From CAVXDY01 sp963721335 (GTDB lineage Bacteria > Actinomycetota > Thermoleophilia > Miltoncostaeales > Miltoncostaeaceae), in NCBI GenBank assembly GCA_963721335.1, contig CAVRIV010000008.1, positions 682,001-746,000 of the forward strand: a stretch of 64,000 bases of DNA. Reading direction: 5' to 3'. The translations under genes and the position numbers were made by a program. Position 1 is the stretch's first letter, and the number at the start of each line of letters is the position of its first letter. Below are positions 35,088-43,912 of this stretch, in pieces. The notes under the pieces were generated by a model. That model did not search any database, had not been told where the DNA came from, and worked only from the letters and a program-made list of their open reading frames with translations.

Positions 35088-35632
35088 CGCGGAGTGTCCT
35101 CGCTGTCGTAGGTGACCAGTGACGCGACGTCGTACCCCCGCAGGGTGTCCCGCCCCGGAAGGAAGGTGAGCTCGACGACGAACGCCAGGCCCACCACGAC
35201 GCCGTCCAGCTCCTTCACCAGCTCGCACGCCGCGCGCGCCGTGCCGCCGGTGGCCAGGAGGTCGTCGTGGATCAGGACCTTCTGGCCCGGACGCACCGCG
35301 TCGGAGTGGGCCTCGAGGGTGTCCACCCCGTACTCGAGCGCGTAGTCGCGGCCGATGCGAGGGCCGGGAAGCCTGCCGCGCTTGCGGGCGGCGGCGAACC
35401 CGATGCCGAGCGACTGGGCGATCGCACCGCCCAGGATGAAGCCGCGCGCCTCGATGCCCAGCACCAGCTCGGGCTGGCGGAGGCGGCTCCAGTCGGCCAG
35501 GCGGTCCACGCAGGCGGTGAGGCCGGGGCCGCTCTGGAACAGCGGCAGGAGGTCGTAGAAGAGCACCCCGGGCCGGGGATGGTCCGGGATGCGCCGGATG
35601 CTCGCGTCGATGTCGAAGGCCGCGATCCCCAT
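35084..35632 (-). CDS. apt: Adenine phosphoribosyltransferase
   Basis: A 182-residue type I phosphoribosyltransferase that salvages adenine with PRPP to AMP. The PRPP loop is VLIHDDLLATGGTA; the N-terminal IRRIPDHPRPGVLFYDL and EARGFILGGAIA segments are typical of Apt. It lies downstream of ftsR and overlaps ppgK. Confidence 0.93.
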   Translation of the reverse strand: MGIAAFDIDASIRRIPDHPRPGVLFYDLLPLFQSGPGLTACVDRLADWSRLRQPELVLGIEARGFILGGAIAQSLGIGFAAARKRGRLPGPRIGRDYALEYGVDTLEAHSDAVRPGQKVLIHDDLLATGGTARAACELVKELDGVVVGLAFVVELTFLPGRDTLRGYDVASLVTYDSEDTPR

Positions 35633-35638
35633 CCCGCC

Positions 35639-36362
35639 CTACGCGCTCGCGACCTGGCGCAGCTCCGAGATCAGCATCAGGTGCCGCATGTGAGACGCCA
35701 GCGCCGCCAGGGCCTCCAGGGACTCGAGGGCCTCCCGGCGCCGCTCCGGGTTGCGCGACCGGAGGCCCACGGTCAGGAGCTGCTGCAGGAGGCCGGCCTC
35801 GCGCTCGGCGGCCATCCGGAAGATGCGCAGGTGGCGGGCCTCGACGCCGTAGGCCGACAGCTCCAGAGCGGTCTGGACCACCTCGCGGTCCGTCTCGTCG
35901 TACCCCACGGCGTCCTCTCCCGCCCACCAGCCCGTACTCCTCCAGGGCCCGCAGCAGCCCCACGGGCGCGCCGGTGGTGGCCAGGATCTCCTCGGCGGCG
36001 TAGCGGCGGGTGGGCGCCGGCTCGGCCAGCTGGGCCCGCTTCAGCTGCTTGGCCTGGTTGGCGACGCTGAACGCCCCGGTGGTCGACGACTCCAGCTCCT
36101 GGCGGATCACGCGAAGGGGCAGGAACTCGTCGCGCTGCAGCCGCAGGATGGTGCGCAGCCGCTCGACCTCGAGGGGGCTGTACAGCCGGTAGCCCCCGGC
36201 CGTGCGCTTGGGCGAGATGAGCTTGCGGTCCTCGAGGTAGCGGATCTTCGAGATCGAGATCGAGGGGAAGTCCGCCTGCAGCAGCTCGCAGACGGCGCCG
36301 ATGGTCAGCGCGTCGCCGGTGCGGGCGATCTCGTCGCCCAGGGGGAGGGACGGCTGCGTCAA
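35639..36362 (-). CDS. ftsR: MerR-family regulator, FtsR-like (one frameshift)
   Basis: About 240 residues. The MerR winged helix begins LTIGAVCELLQADFPSISISKIRYLEDRKLI and RTAGGYRLYSPLEVERL. After an extra base near 35924 the C-terminal part continues as VGYDETDREVVQTALELSAYGVEARHLRIF. In mycobacteria and corynebacteria the same gene (Rv1828/FtsR) follows the FHA gene garA and controls ftsZ; the same order is seen here. The start TTG 36362 is inferred from TTGA overlap with the FHA stop. Confidence 0.82.
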
Positions 36363-36817
36363 CCGGCCAGGAAGGTGAGCCGGAACTTGCCGATCTGCAG
36401 CTCGTCACCGTCCTCGAGCAACTCCTCGTCGTCGATGCGGCGGCGATTGACGTAGGTGCCGTTGAGGCTCCCCAGGTCGCGCAGCGCCGTGCCCGAGTCC
36501 TGCCGCGTGATGACGGCGTGGTTGCGCGAGACCGTGACGTCGTCCAGGAAGACGTCCGCCCGCGGCTCGCGGCCGATGGTCACCTCGTCGTGGTCGATCG
36601 GGAAGATCGTGCCGGGGGGGCCTCCCGAGCGCACGGCCAGCGTCGGGCCCTCGATCGCCGGGCCCTGCCAGGCCCCGGTCTCGGCCTCCTCGTCGCTGAT
36701 CGCGAGCGGCCCGGTGATCTCGCCGGTGCCCTGGTTCTCGACGATCAGCAGCGCTCCGCAGCGACCGCAGTACTTGTGAGCCTCGCTCTGATGGAACCCG
36801 CACTCGGGGCAGTACAT
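36359..36817 (-). CDS. garA: FHA-domain protein, GarA-like with zinc ribbon
   Basis: A 152-residue protein. An N-terminal CxxC pair set (MYCPECGFHQ, YCGRCGALL) forms a small zinc ribbon, and the C-terminal FHA domain has GREPRADVFLDD, VSRNHAVI and LGSLNGTYVNRRRI, which bind phosphothreonine. GarA/OdhI proteins regulate 2-oxoglutarate metabolism after phosphorylation by Ser/Thr kinases; the zinc ribbon replaces the usual ETT-containing N-terminus, so the mode of control may differ. ATG 36817 has GGGGGGAC upstream. Confidence 0.85.
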   Translation of the reverse strand: MYCPECGFHQSEAHKYCGRCGALLIVENQGTGEITGPLAISDEEAETGAWQGPAIEGPTLAVRSGGPPGTIFPIDHDEVTIGREPRADVFLDDVTVSRNHAVITRQDSGTALRDLGSLNGTYVNRRRIDDEELLEDGDELQIGKFRLTFLAG

Positions 36818-36851
36818 CGCGACGTCCCCCCGCCGTCCCGGCGGCTCTCGC

Positions 36852-37106
36852 TCAGTCGCCCTCGAGCCGGTCGAGGTCGGGGAGCCGCCCGGCCAGGATC
36901 CGGCTGAGCGCCTCGACGTCCACCACCGACAGCTCACCCTGGTCGCGGCCCTTGAGGCGCGCCACCATCTCGGACTTCAGAAGCTCGATCCGCCCGTGGA
37001 GCAGGCGGCGGTGCATCGAGACCTCACGCTCCTCCTCGACGAGGAGGCGGATCTTGTCCTTCAACTCGGCATCCGTGAGCTGGGCGAGATCGGGCTGGGC
37101 TTCCAT
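36852..37106 (-). CDS. RsiG-like c-di-GMP-responsive anti-sigma factor
   Basis: An 84-residue helical protein with the stretch EREVSMHRRLLHGRIELLKSE. RsiG proteins of actinobacteria use E-x3-S-x2-R-x3-Q-x3-D in helical hairpins to bind c-di-GMP and hold the sigma factor WhiG. Here the spacing fits but Q and D are replaced by His and Glu. The single motif copy resembles the short deep-branching forms. The partner sigma factor is not in the window. It lies upstream of garA-ftsR and has its own TATGAT -10. Confidence 0.72.
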   Translation of the reverse strand: MEAQPDLAQLTDAELKDKIRLLVEEEREVSMHRRLLHGRIELLKSEMVARLKGRDQGELSVVDVEALSRILAGRLPDLDRLEGD

Positions 37107-37137
37107 CGTGGGGCTCCCTCATCCGGTAGGACTTGGG

Positions 37138-37143
37138 ATCATA
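37138..37143 (-). promoter_or_regulatory. -10 box of the rsiG-garA-ftsR-apt-ppgK unit
   Basis: TATGAT on the minus strand 31 bases before ATG 37106; GAGGGAG serves as ribosome site in the short leader. Confidence 0.45.
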
Positions 37144-37161
37144 GCGGCAGCAGCCCAACCC

Positions 37162-37737
37162 TCAGGGCCGGGTCGAGGGAAAGTCGCGGGCCCGGAGGCG
37201 GGCGACGGCCACCCTCGAGTAGTTCGCGAGGGTGCCGAGCGCGACCGCCACGGCGGCCCAGAAGAGCCCGTCCACCCACGCCTGGTCGAGCCAGATCGCG
37301 CCGCCGGCGCCCACCATGGTCAGCATCGAGGAGACCTTCCCGGCGAGATCGACCCTCATCTCGATCCCGTGCCGCAGGAGGGCGGCGAAGCCTCCGATCA
37401 CGATCACCTCGCGGGCCATCAGGACGGCCGGGCCCCAGGGGGCGATCCGGTCGAGCAGGAGCAGCCCGACCAGGGCCACCAGCACGAGCAGGCGGTCCGC
37501 CAGCGGGTCGGCGATGCGGCCGAAGCGGCTCTCGGCCCCCAGCCTCCGCGCCAGGAAGCCGTCGACCAGGTCCGAGACCGCCAGGACCGCGAAGATGCCG
37601 GCCGCGAGACCCGACGTCGGGCCCTCGGCGGCGATCAGGACGGCCAGGAGGACCGGGAGCCCCGCCAGGCGGCCGATCGTGATGGCGTTCGGCAGCCAGA
37701 GAAGCCGCGTGCCGCTATGGGGAGGTGTCCGGCCCAT
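37162..37737 (-). CDS. pgsA: CDP-alcohol phosphatidyltransferase (phosphatidylglycerophosphate synthase-like)
   Basis: A 191-residue membrane enzyme with the family motif DG-x2-AR-x8-G-x3-D-x3-D visible in SDLVDGFLARRLGAESRFG and RIADPLADR, followed by several hydrophobic helices. It transfers a phosphatidyl group from CDP-diacylglycerol, most likely to glycerol 3-phosphate; a cardiolipin synthase of the same family is an alternative. It starts 12 bp downstream of the tRNA-Pro gene on the same strand. Confidence 0.85.
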   Translation of the reverse strand: MGRTPPHSGTRLLWLPNAITIGRLAGLPVLLAVLIAAEGPTSGLAAGIFAVLAVSDLVDGFLARRLGAESRFGRIADPLADRLLVLVALVGLLLLDRIAPWGPAVLMAREVIVIGGFAALLRHGIEMRVDLAGKVSSMLTMVGAGGAIWLDQAWVDGLFWAAVAVALGTLANYSRVAVARLRARDFPSTRP

Positions 37738-37749
37738 GCCTACCTGCGA

Positions 37750-37823
37750 TCGGGGCGAGAGGATTTGAACCTCCGACCGCCCGGCCCCCAGCCGGGTGCG
37801 CTACCAGGCTGCGCCACGCCCCG
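37750..37823 (-). tRNA. tRNA-Pro (anticodon GGG)
   Basis: A 74-nt cloverleaf on the minus strand: acceptor CGGGGCG/CGCCCCG with discriminator A, D-arm GCGC, anticodon stem CCCGG/CCGGG with loop CTGGGGG (anticodon GGG), T-arm GGAGG-TTCAAAT-CCTCT. CCA is not encoded; the CCA-adding enzyme at 53507 is present. It lies beside the divergent prolyl-tRNA synthetase gene. Confidence 0.97.
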
Positions 37824-37888
37824 AGAGGCGCAACTTTAGCTCAGGGCCGCCGAGGGCACTAGTGTCCCCGAGTCGCCGGTCGGGGCAC

Positions 37889-37894
37889 TAGGAT
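37889..37894 (+). promoter_or_regulatory. -10 box of proS
   Basis: TAGGAT 9 bases before ATG 37904, inside the second of two GGGCACTAG copies (first at 37854, around the palindrome CACTAGTG at 37857-37864). Leader is nearly absent. Confidence 0.45.
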
Positions 37895-37903
37895 GCCCGA
37901 CCG

Positions 37904-39314
37904 ATGCCCCCTCCCCCCGTCCTCACTCCGCGCGACCAGGACTTCGCCCAGTGGTACCAGGAGGTCGTCGCCAAGGCGGAGCTCGCCGAGAACGGCCCCG
38001 CCCGCGGCACCATGGTCATCCGCCCGTACGGCTACGGCCTCTGGGAGCGGATGCAGGCCGACATGGACGCCCGCATCAAGGCCTGCGGCGCCGAGAACGT
38101 CTACATGCCCCTGCTCATCCCCGAGTCGTACCTGCACCGGGAGGCCGAGCACGTGGAGGGCTTCAGCCCCGAGCTGGCCGTCGTCACGGTGGCGGGGGGC
38201 AAGCCGCTCGAGGAGCCGTTGGTGGTGCGGCCCACCTCCGAGACCCTCTTCGGCGAGTTCATGGCGCAAGTGGATCCAGTCGTACCGCGACCTGCCGCTG
38301 CTGCTGAACCAGTGGGCCAACGTCGTGCGCTGGGAGCTGCGCCCGCGCGTGTTCCTGCGGACCACCGAGTTCCTGTGGCAGGAGGGCCACACCGCCCACG
38401 CCACGCGCGAGGACGCCGCGGCCTATGCCCGGCGGATCCTGCTCGACGTGTACCGCGCCTTCATGGTCGAGACGCTCGCCGTCCCCGTGGTCGTGGGCGT
38501 GAAGACGGCCCGGGAGCGCTTCGCCGGGGCCATCAACACCATGACCTGCGAGGCCGTGATGGGCGACGGCAAGGCGCTCCAGATGGGCACGAGCCACGAG
38601 CTCGGCCAGAACTTCGCCACGGCGTTCGGCGTCCACTACCTCGCCGACACCGGCACGCTGGAGCACTGCTGGACCACCTCGTGGGGAACGACCACCCGGA
38701 TGATCGGCGGGCTCATCATGTGCCACGGCGACGACGCCGGCCTGCGGGTGCCGCCGAACGTGGCCCACGTGCAGGTCGTGGTCCTGGTCGTGCGGGACGA
38801 GGACGGCGTGGCCGGCGAGGCCCGGCGGATCGCGGCCGAGCTGTCGGCGGCGGGCATCCGGACGCGCGTCAACGACCAGACCGCGACGGGCTTCGGCCGG
38901 AGGGTGACCGACTGGGAGCTCAAGGGCGTGCCGGTGCGGGTGGAGATCGGTCCGCGGGACCTCAAGGAGGGCGTCGTCACGGTCGTGCGGCGCGACCGGC
39001 GCGGCAAGGAGCCGGTGCCCGCCGCCGGCATCGTGGGCGCCGTGGGCGAGCTGCTGGGCTCCGTTCAGGCCGGCCTGCTGGCCGAGGCCGAGGCGTTCCG
39101 GGACGCGCGCACCGAGACCGTGGCGAGCATCGAGGACGCCGTCGAGGCCGGGAAGACCGGCTTCGCCCGCATCCCGTGGGAGGCGGTCGGCGACGACGGC
39201 GAGGACCGGCTCGCCGAGCACGGGATCTCGGTCCGCTGCCTGCAGGGCCCGGACGGCACCGTGCCCGACGATCTCGAGGGGCCCCTCGAGGCGGTGGTCG
39301 CCCGCGCCTACTGA
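37904..39314 (+). CDS. proS: Prolyl-tRNA synthetase, archaeal/eukaryotic type without editing insert (one frameshift)
   Basis: About 469 residues once an extra C near 38266 is removed (EFMA joins KWIQSYRDLP). Class II motifs are clear: GTMVIRPYGYGLWERMQ (motif 1 region), VVRPTSETLFGEFM, NVVRWELRPRVFLRTTEFLWQEGHTAHAT (motif 2) and GTTTRMIGGLIM (motif 3). The short form lacks the INS editing domain of bacterial-type ProRS. An essential enzyme, so the frameshift is surely a sequence error. It converges with ispG, with a tandem duplication over both stops. Confidence 0.93.
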
Positions 39315-39341
39315 GCGGTGGCGCCCGCGCCTACTGAGCGG
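39299..39341. repeat. 23-bp tandem duplication covering the proS and ispG stops
   Basis: A 20-base sequence (CGCCCGCGCCTACTGAGCGG) occurs at 39299-39318 and again at 39322-39341, a 23-base period. Copy 1 holds the proS TGA; copy 2 holds the ispG TAG on the other strand. The two genes probably shared or nearly shared this end before duplication separated them. Confidence 0.9.
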
Positions 39342-40579
39342 CGGCCGCGGCCGCGCCGGCGCGCGGGTAGTGCGCCTCGACGTACTCCTCCACCATCGCG
39401 ATGAAGTCCTCGGCCAGCGTCGGGCCCTCGAGGGTGCGCGCCTTCTCTCCGTCCACGTAGACGGGCGCACGGGGCTGCTCGCCGGTGCCCGGCAGGCTGA
39501 TGCCGATGTCGGCCGCGCGGCTCTCTCCCGGCCCGTTGACGATGCAGCCCATCACCGCCACCTTCAGGGCCGCCACGCCGGGCCGCTCCGAGCGCCACTC
39601 CACCATCCGCCGCTCGAGGTGCCACTCGATCGTCTGGGCGAGCTCCTGGAAGACCGTGCTGGTGGTGCGCCCGCAGCCCGGGCAGGCCGTCACCTCCGGG
39701 CGGAAGCGACGCAGGCCGAGGCTCTGCAGCAGCTCGCGGCAGACGCGCACCTCGATCGTGCGGTCGCCGCCCGGCTCGGGCGTGAGGCTCGCGCGGATCG
39801 TGTCGCCGATGCCGTCCTGGAGCAGGATCGCCAGGGCGGCGGTCGTCGAGACGATGCCCTTGCTCCCCATCCCCGCCTCGGTGAGCCCCAGGTGGAGGGG
39901 GTACTCGCAACGGCCGGCCAGGTCGCGGTAGACCGCCACCATGTCCTGGAGGCGGCTGGTCTTGCACGAGAGCACGATCTGGTCCGGGGCGAGGCCGAGC
40001 TCCTCGGCGGCGGCGGCGGAGCGCAGGGCGCTCTCGGCCATGGCCTGGCGCACCACGGCGTCGGCTCCGAGCGGCTCCGCCCGCCGCCCGTTCTCGTCCA
40101 TCAGCTCGTCGAGGAGCTCCGGGTCGAGCGAGCCGCCGTTGACCCCGATGCGCACCGGCTTCGCGTGGTCGATGGCCGCCTGCACCATGGTCGCGAAGTT
40201 GGAGTCGTGGCGGGCCCCGCGCCCCACGTTGCCGGGGTTGATGCGGTACTTGGCGAGGGCGTCGGCACAGTCCGGGAACTCGCGCAGCAGGGTGTGGCCG
40301 TTGTAGTGGAAGTCCCCCACCAGGGGCGTGTCGAGGCCGTGCTCGTCGCGCAGCCGGTCCCGGATCTCGGCCACCCGCGCGGCGGCGGCGCGGTTGTTGA
40401 CCGTGATCCGCACCACCTCGGAGCCCGGCCTCGGCGAGCTCGGCCACCTGCCGGGCGGTGCCCACGGCGTCGGCCGTGTCGGTGTTCGTCATCGACTGCA
40501 CCACGACCGGCGCTCCGCCGCCGAGGTCGACGCCCCCGAGGCGCGCGAGGTAGCTGCTTCGGCGGGGCGCGGCGCTCAT
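39331..40579 (-). CDS. ispG: 4-hydroxy-3-methylbut-2-enyl diphosphate synthase (one frameshift)
   Basis: About 415 residues after removing an extra base near 40427 (AEAG joins SEVVRITVNN). The penultimate step of the MEP isoprenoid pathway, using a [4Fe-4S] cluster; its ligands are in CPGCGRTT and MGCIVNGPGES. N-terminus VVVQSMTNTDT and HYNGHTLL are typical. It lies downstream of rseP and dxr, the usual grouping. An essential gene, so the shift is a sequence error. Confidence 0.93.
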
Positions 40580-40601
40580 GGACAGTTGACTCTAGAGGGG
40601 C

Positions 40602-41678
40602 TTACCGGTCGATGTTGGTGAGAGTGCCGTCGCGTATCAGCGAGATGTCGTTCTGGATGGCGATGAAGAACACCACCAGGATCAGGGCCATCCCCACGAA
40701 CGACGCCTTCTCGAAGGTGCCCCGCGGCAGCGCCGATCCCCTGATGCGCTCGATGGCCGCGAACAGGATGTGCCCCCCGTCGAGGGGCAGGAACGGCAGC
40801 AGGTTGAAGATGCCGAGCGCGAGGCTGATGAGCGCGGCGAGCTGGATGATGCGGATCGTCCCGTCGTCGGCCACCTCGTTGAACACCACTCCGACGCCCA
40901 CGACGCTGTTGACCTGGCTTCGCGCCTCCTCGCTCACGAACAGCCGGCCGAGGGCCGAGACCGAGGCCTTGACCACCTCCCCGGTCAGCTCCCCGCCCTT
41001 CTGCAGGCCCTCCACGAACCCGTAGCTCGTCGAGGTCCTGGGCGCGTGGAACTCGAAGCCGAGCCGGCCGATCTGCTGCCCGCCATCATCGACCGCCAGG
41101 GCGGTGGTCGTCCTCTCGAAGCGCTGTCCGTCACGCGAGTAGACCACCGTCACCGGCTGCCCGGGCTTGCCGCGGAGCTCCCTCTGGACGCCCGTGATGT
41201 CGTCGCCCGTCGGGACGCCGTTCACCGACACCAGCCGGTCCCCGGGAAGCAGGCCGATGGCCTGGGCCGGCGTGTCCGTCTGCACCCTCTCGACGGTGCT
41301 GGTGGGGGTCCCGAAACCGGGAACGCCGACCCAGAAGATGACGGCGAACAGCACGTAGGCCAGGACGATGTTCACGGCCGGGCCGGCCAGGATCGTGAGG
41401 AACTTCCGGGGGAACGAGGCGTTGCAGTAGGCGCGCGGCCTCACCTCCTCCGGGAGCTCCTCCTCCCGCGTCATCCCGCTGATCTTCACGTAGCCGCCGA
41501 GGGGGAGCCAGCCGATCCCGTACTCGGTCTCGCCGCGCCGGAACGAGACCAGCGGCTTGCCCATGAAGATCATGAACCGCTCCACGCGCATGCCGCAGAG
41601 CTTGGCGACCACCATGTGACCCGCCTCGTGCACGACCACGAGGCCGACCAGGATCCCGACGAAGAGGACGATGTTCAC
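40602..41678 (-). CDS. rseP: Site-2 intramembrane metalloprotease (M50)
   Basis: A 358-residue membrane protease. The zinc motif HEAGH is in the first helix (VVVHEAGHMVVAKL), a PDZ domain follows (GLLPGDRLVSVNGVPTGDD) and the last membrane part has NLLPFLPLDGGH with the third ligand. It cleaves membrane anti-sigma factors or signal peptide remnants. GTG 41678 overlaps the dxr stop. Confidence 0.93.
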   Translation of the reverse strand: MNIVLFVGILVGLVVVHEAGHMVVAKLCGMRVERFMIFMGKPLVSFRRGETEYGIGWLPLGGYVKISGMTREEELPEEVRPRAYCNASFPRKFLTILAGPAVNIVLAYVLFAVIFWVGVPGFGTPTSTVERVQTDTPAQAIGLLPGDRLVSVNGVPTGDDITGVQRELRGKPGQPVTVVYSRDGQRFERTTTALAVDDGGQQIGRLGFEFHAPRTSTSYGFVEGLQKGGELTGEVVKASVSALGRLFVSEEARSQVNSVVGVGVVFNEVADDGTIRIIQLAALISLALGIFNLLPFLPLDGGHILFAAIERIRGSALPRGTFEKASFVGMALILVVFFIAIQNDISLIRDGTLTNIDR

Positions 41679-42793
41679 GCGGGGACCGCCAGGGTCCGGT
41701 CGATGGCGGCCTCGGCGGCCGCCCGTGCCCGGGCGTCGGCGTCGAGGACGGCGTCGAGCGTGTCGGCCGGGCGCGCCGGGACGGCCTCGAGCGCCGCCTC
41801 GACCACCGTGGCGATGTCCAGGAACCCGATCCGCTCGGCCAGGAACCCGGCCACGGCGACCTCGTTGGCCGCGTTCAGGACCGTCGGCGCGGTGCCCCCG
41901 GCGCGCCCCGCCGCCCGCGCGAGCGGCAGGCACCGGAAGACGTCCTCGTCGGGCGCCTCGAAGTCGAGGCGGCGGCCCACCAGGTCCATCGCAGTGCCCG
42001 TCGGCGGCGCCTCGGGGTGTCGGAGGGCGTAGCCGATGGGCACGCGCATGTCGGGGGGCCCGCAGTGGGCCAGCAGGCTGCCGTCGTCCAGGCGCACCAG
42101 GGCGTGGACCATCGACTGCGGGTGCACCACGACCTCGATCCGGTCATATGGGAGCCCGAACAGGTGGTGCGCCTCGATCACCTCGAGGCCCTTGTTCATG
42201 AGGGTCGCCGAGTCGATCGTGATCTTGGCGCCCATCGTCCACGTGGGATGCCGCAGCGCGTCGGCCGGCGTCACCCCCCGCAGCTCCTCGGCGACCCGCC
42301 CCCGGAAGGGGCCGCCGGACGCCGTGAGGATCCCCGCCGCCACCCGCTCGGACGGGACGCCCGCCATGAGCTGGAACATCGCCGAATGCTCCGAGTCCAC
42401 CGGCACCAGCGCCGCACCCGTGCGGGCCCGCGCGGCCGCCACCAGGTCGCCGCCGGCGACCAGGCTCTCCTTGTTGGCCAGCGCCACCGGGACCCCGCGC
42501 CCGAGCGCCGCCAGCGTGGGCCGCAGCCCCGCCGCGCCGACCAGGGCGTTCAGGACCAGGTCGGGCTCCGAGGCGTCGATCAGGGCCGCGAGGTCGGGGT
42601 CGTGGGGCACGGTCCCTCCGCCGGCCGCGCAGGCCGTGTGGCGGACGCCGTGAGCCGCGGCCTGTGCGGCCATCTCCGGCAGGCTCCCGCCGCAGGCGAG
42701 CCCGCAGGCCTCGAGGTCGCCGGCGACCCGGATCACGTCGAGGGCCTGAACCCCGATGGATCCCGTGGACCCCAGCACGAGTACGCGTGTCAC
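41675..42793 (-). CDS. dxr: 1-deoxy-D-xylulose 5-phosphate reductoisomerase
   Basis: A 372-residue NADPH enzyme of the MEP pathway. VLGSTGSIGVQALDVI binds NADPH; LANKESLVAGG, VDSEHSAMFQ and MNKGLEVIEAHHLFG hold the metal and substrate residues. The GTG at 42793 is the first start matching the family N-terminus. It sits between the M42 peptidase and rseP. Confidence 0.95.
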   Translation of the reverse strand: MTRVLVLGSTGSIGVQALDVIRVAGDLEACGLACGGSLPEMAAQAAAHGVRHTACAAGGGTVPHDPDLAALIDASEPDLVLNALVGAAGLRPTLAALGRGVPVALANKESLVAGGDLVAAARARTGAALVPVDSEHSAMFQLMAGVPSERVAAGILTASGGPFRGRVAEELRGVTPADALRHPTWTMGAKITIDSATLMNKGLEVIEAHHLFGLPYDRIEVVVHPQSMVHALVRLDDGSLLAHCGPPDMRVPIGYALRHPEAPPTGTAMDLVGRRLDFEAPDEDVFRCLPLARAAGRAGGTAPTVLNAANEVAVAGFLAERIGFLDIATVVEAALEAVPARPADTLDAVLDADARARAAAEAAIDRTLAVPA

Positions 42794-42861
42794 CGAGCGA
42801 GTGTAGCGAGGCGCCCTCGGACCCCGACCGGAGCCCGTCCCGGGCACCCGCGCCGACGCCG

Positions 42862-43908
42862 TCACGTTCGGCTGAGGTCCGCCTCCAGCAGGGTCTGGGC
42901 GGTCTCGCAGAAGGCCGCGACGAGGCTCACGCATGCGTCGATGTCGCCCGGGTGGCAGGTCTCGACGACCTGGTGGATGTACCGGGTCGGGATGGAGACG
43001 CAGCCGGCCGGCGCGCCATCGCCCGCCAGGGCCAGCTCGCGGGTGTCGGTGCTCCCGCGCGCCATCACCTCCAGCTGGTGGGGGATCGCGCGATCCTGGG
43101 CCACCGCGACCAGGTGCTCCACCACCCGCCGGGGCACGATCGTCCCCGCGTCGTACACCTTCACGGCCGCGCCCCCGCCCAGGGCGGTGATCCGCTCGTG
43201 GGGCTTGGAGTCGGCCGCGTCGTTCGCCAGCGTGGTGTCGATGGCCAGGCCGATGTCGGGCCGCGTGCGGGCGGTCGCCACGCGGGCGCCGCGCAGCCCC
43301 ACCTCCTCCTGCACGCTGGCCACGGCGACCACCTCGCAGTCGTGCTCCCCCAGCGCCCGGAGGGCCTCGATCATCACGTAGAGCCCGGCCCGGTTGTCGA
43401 GGCTCTTGCAGGTGACCAGGTCGCCCAGCCGCGTCAGGCTGCGCTCGCGGGTGACCACGTCGCCGGGCCGCACCAGCTCGCGCACGCGCTCCGCCGGCAG
43501 CCCCACGTCCACCGCGTAGTCCTCGAGCTTCGGCGCGCGGCGCTTGTCGGCGTCGGTCATCAGGTGGACCGGCGTGGACCCCATCACCCCGACCAGGTCC
43601 TCGCGGCCGTGGACCACCACGCGCTGTGCGGTCAGGGTCTTGGGATCGAAGCCCCCGAGCGTGATGAGGCGCAGGAAGCCCGCGTCGTCGACGTGCGCGA
43701 CCATGAACCCGATCTCGTCCATGTGGGCGGACAGCATCAGGCGCGGGCCGCCCCGGCCCGGCCGGACGGCGACCAGGTTCCCCAGCGGGTCGACCGAGAC
43801 CTCCTCGGTGAGCGGCTCCAGCTCGCGCCGCACCACGTCCCGGATGGGCTCCTCGCGGCCGGACGGCCCCGGCGTCTCGCACAGCTCGCTCAGCAGCTCC
43901 AGGTTCAT
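42862..43908 (-). CDS. M42-family aminopeptidase (cellulase M/FrvX type)
   Basis: A 348-residue cytoplasmic dinuclear metallopeptidase. Metal ligands are visible: His/Asp in SAHMDEIGFMV, Asp in SLDNRAGLYVMIEAL, the Glu pair in VQEEVGLRGA, Asp in AIDTTLAND and His near RYIHQVVE. These enzymes form large dodecamers that trim N-terminal residues. It is inserted between cdsA and dxr, an uncommon position within this conserved operon. Confidence 0.9.
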   Translation of the reverse strand: MNLELLSELCETPGPSGREEPIRDVVRRELEPLTEEVSVDPLGNLVAVRPGRGGPRLMLSAHMDEIGFMVAHVDDAGFLRLITLGGFDPKTLTAQRVVVHGREDLVGVMGSTPVHLMTDADKRRAPKLEDYAVDVGLPAERVRELVRPGDVVTRERSLTRLGDLVTCKSLDNRAGLYVMIEALRALGEHDCEVVAVASVQEEVGLRGARVATARTRPDIGLAIDTTLANDAADSKPHERITALGGGAAVKVYDAGTIVPRRVVEHLVAVAQDRAIPHQLEVMARGSTDTRELALAGDGAPAGCVSIPTRYIHQVVETCHPGDIDACVSLVAAFCETAQTLLEADLSRT

Positions 43909-43912
43909 CGCG

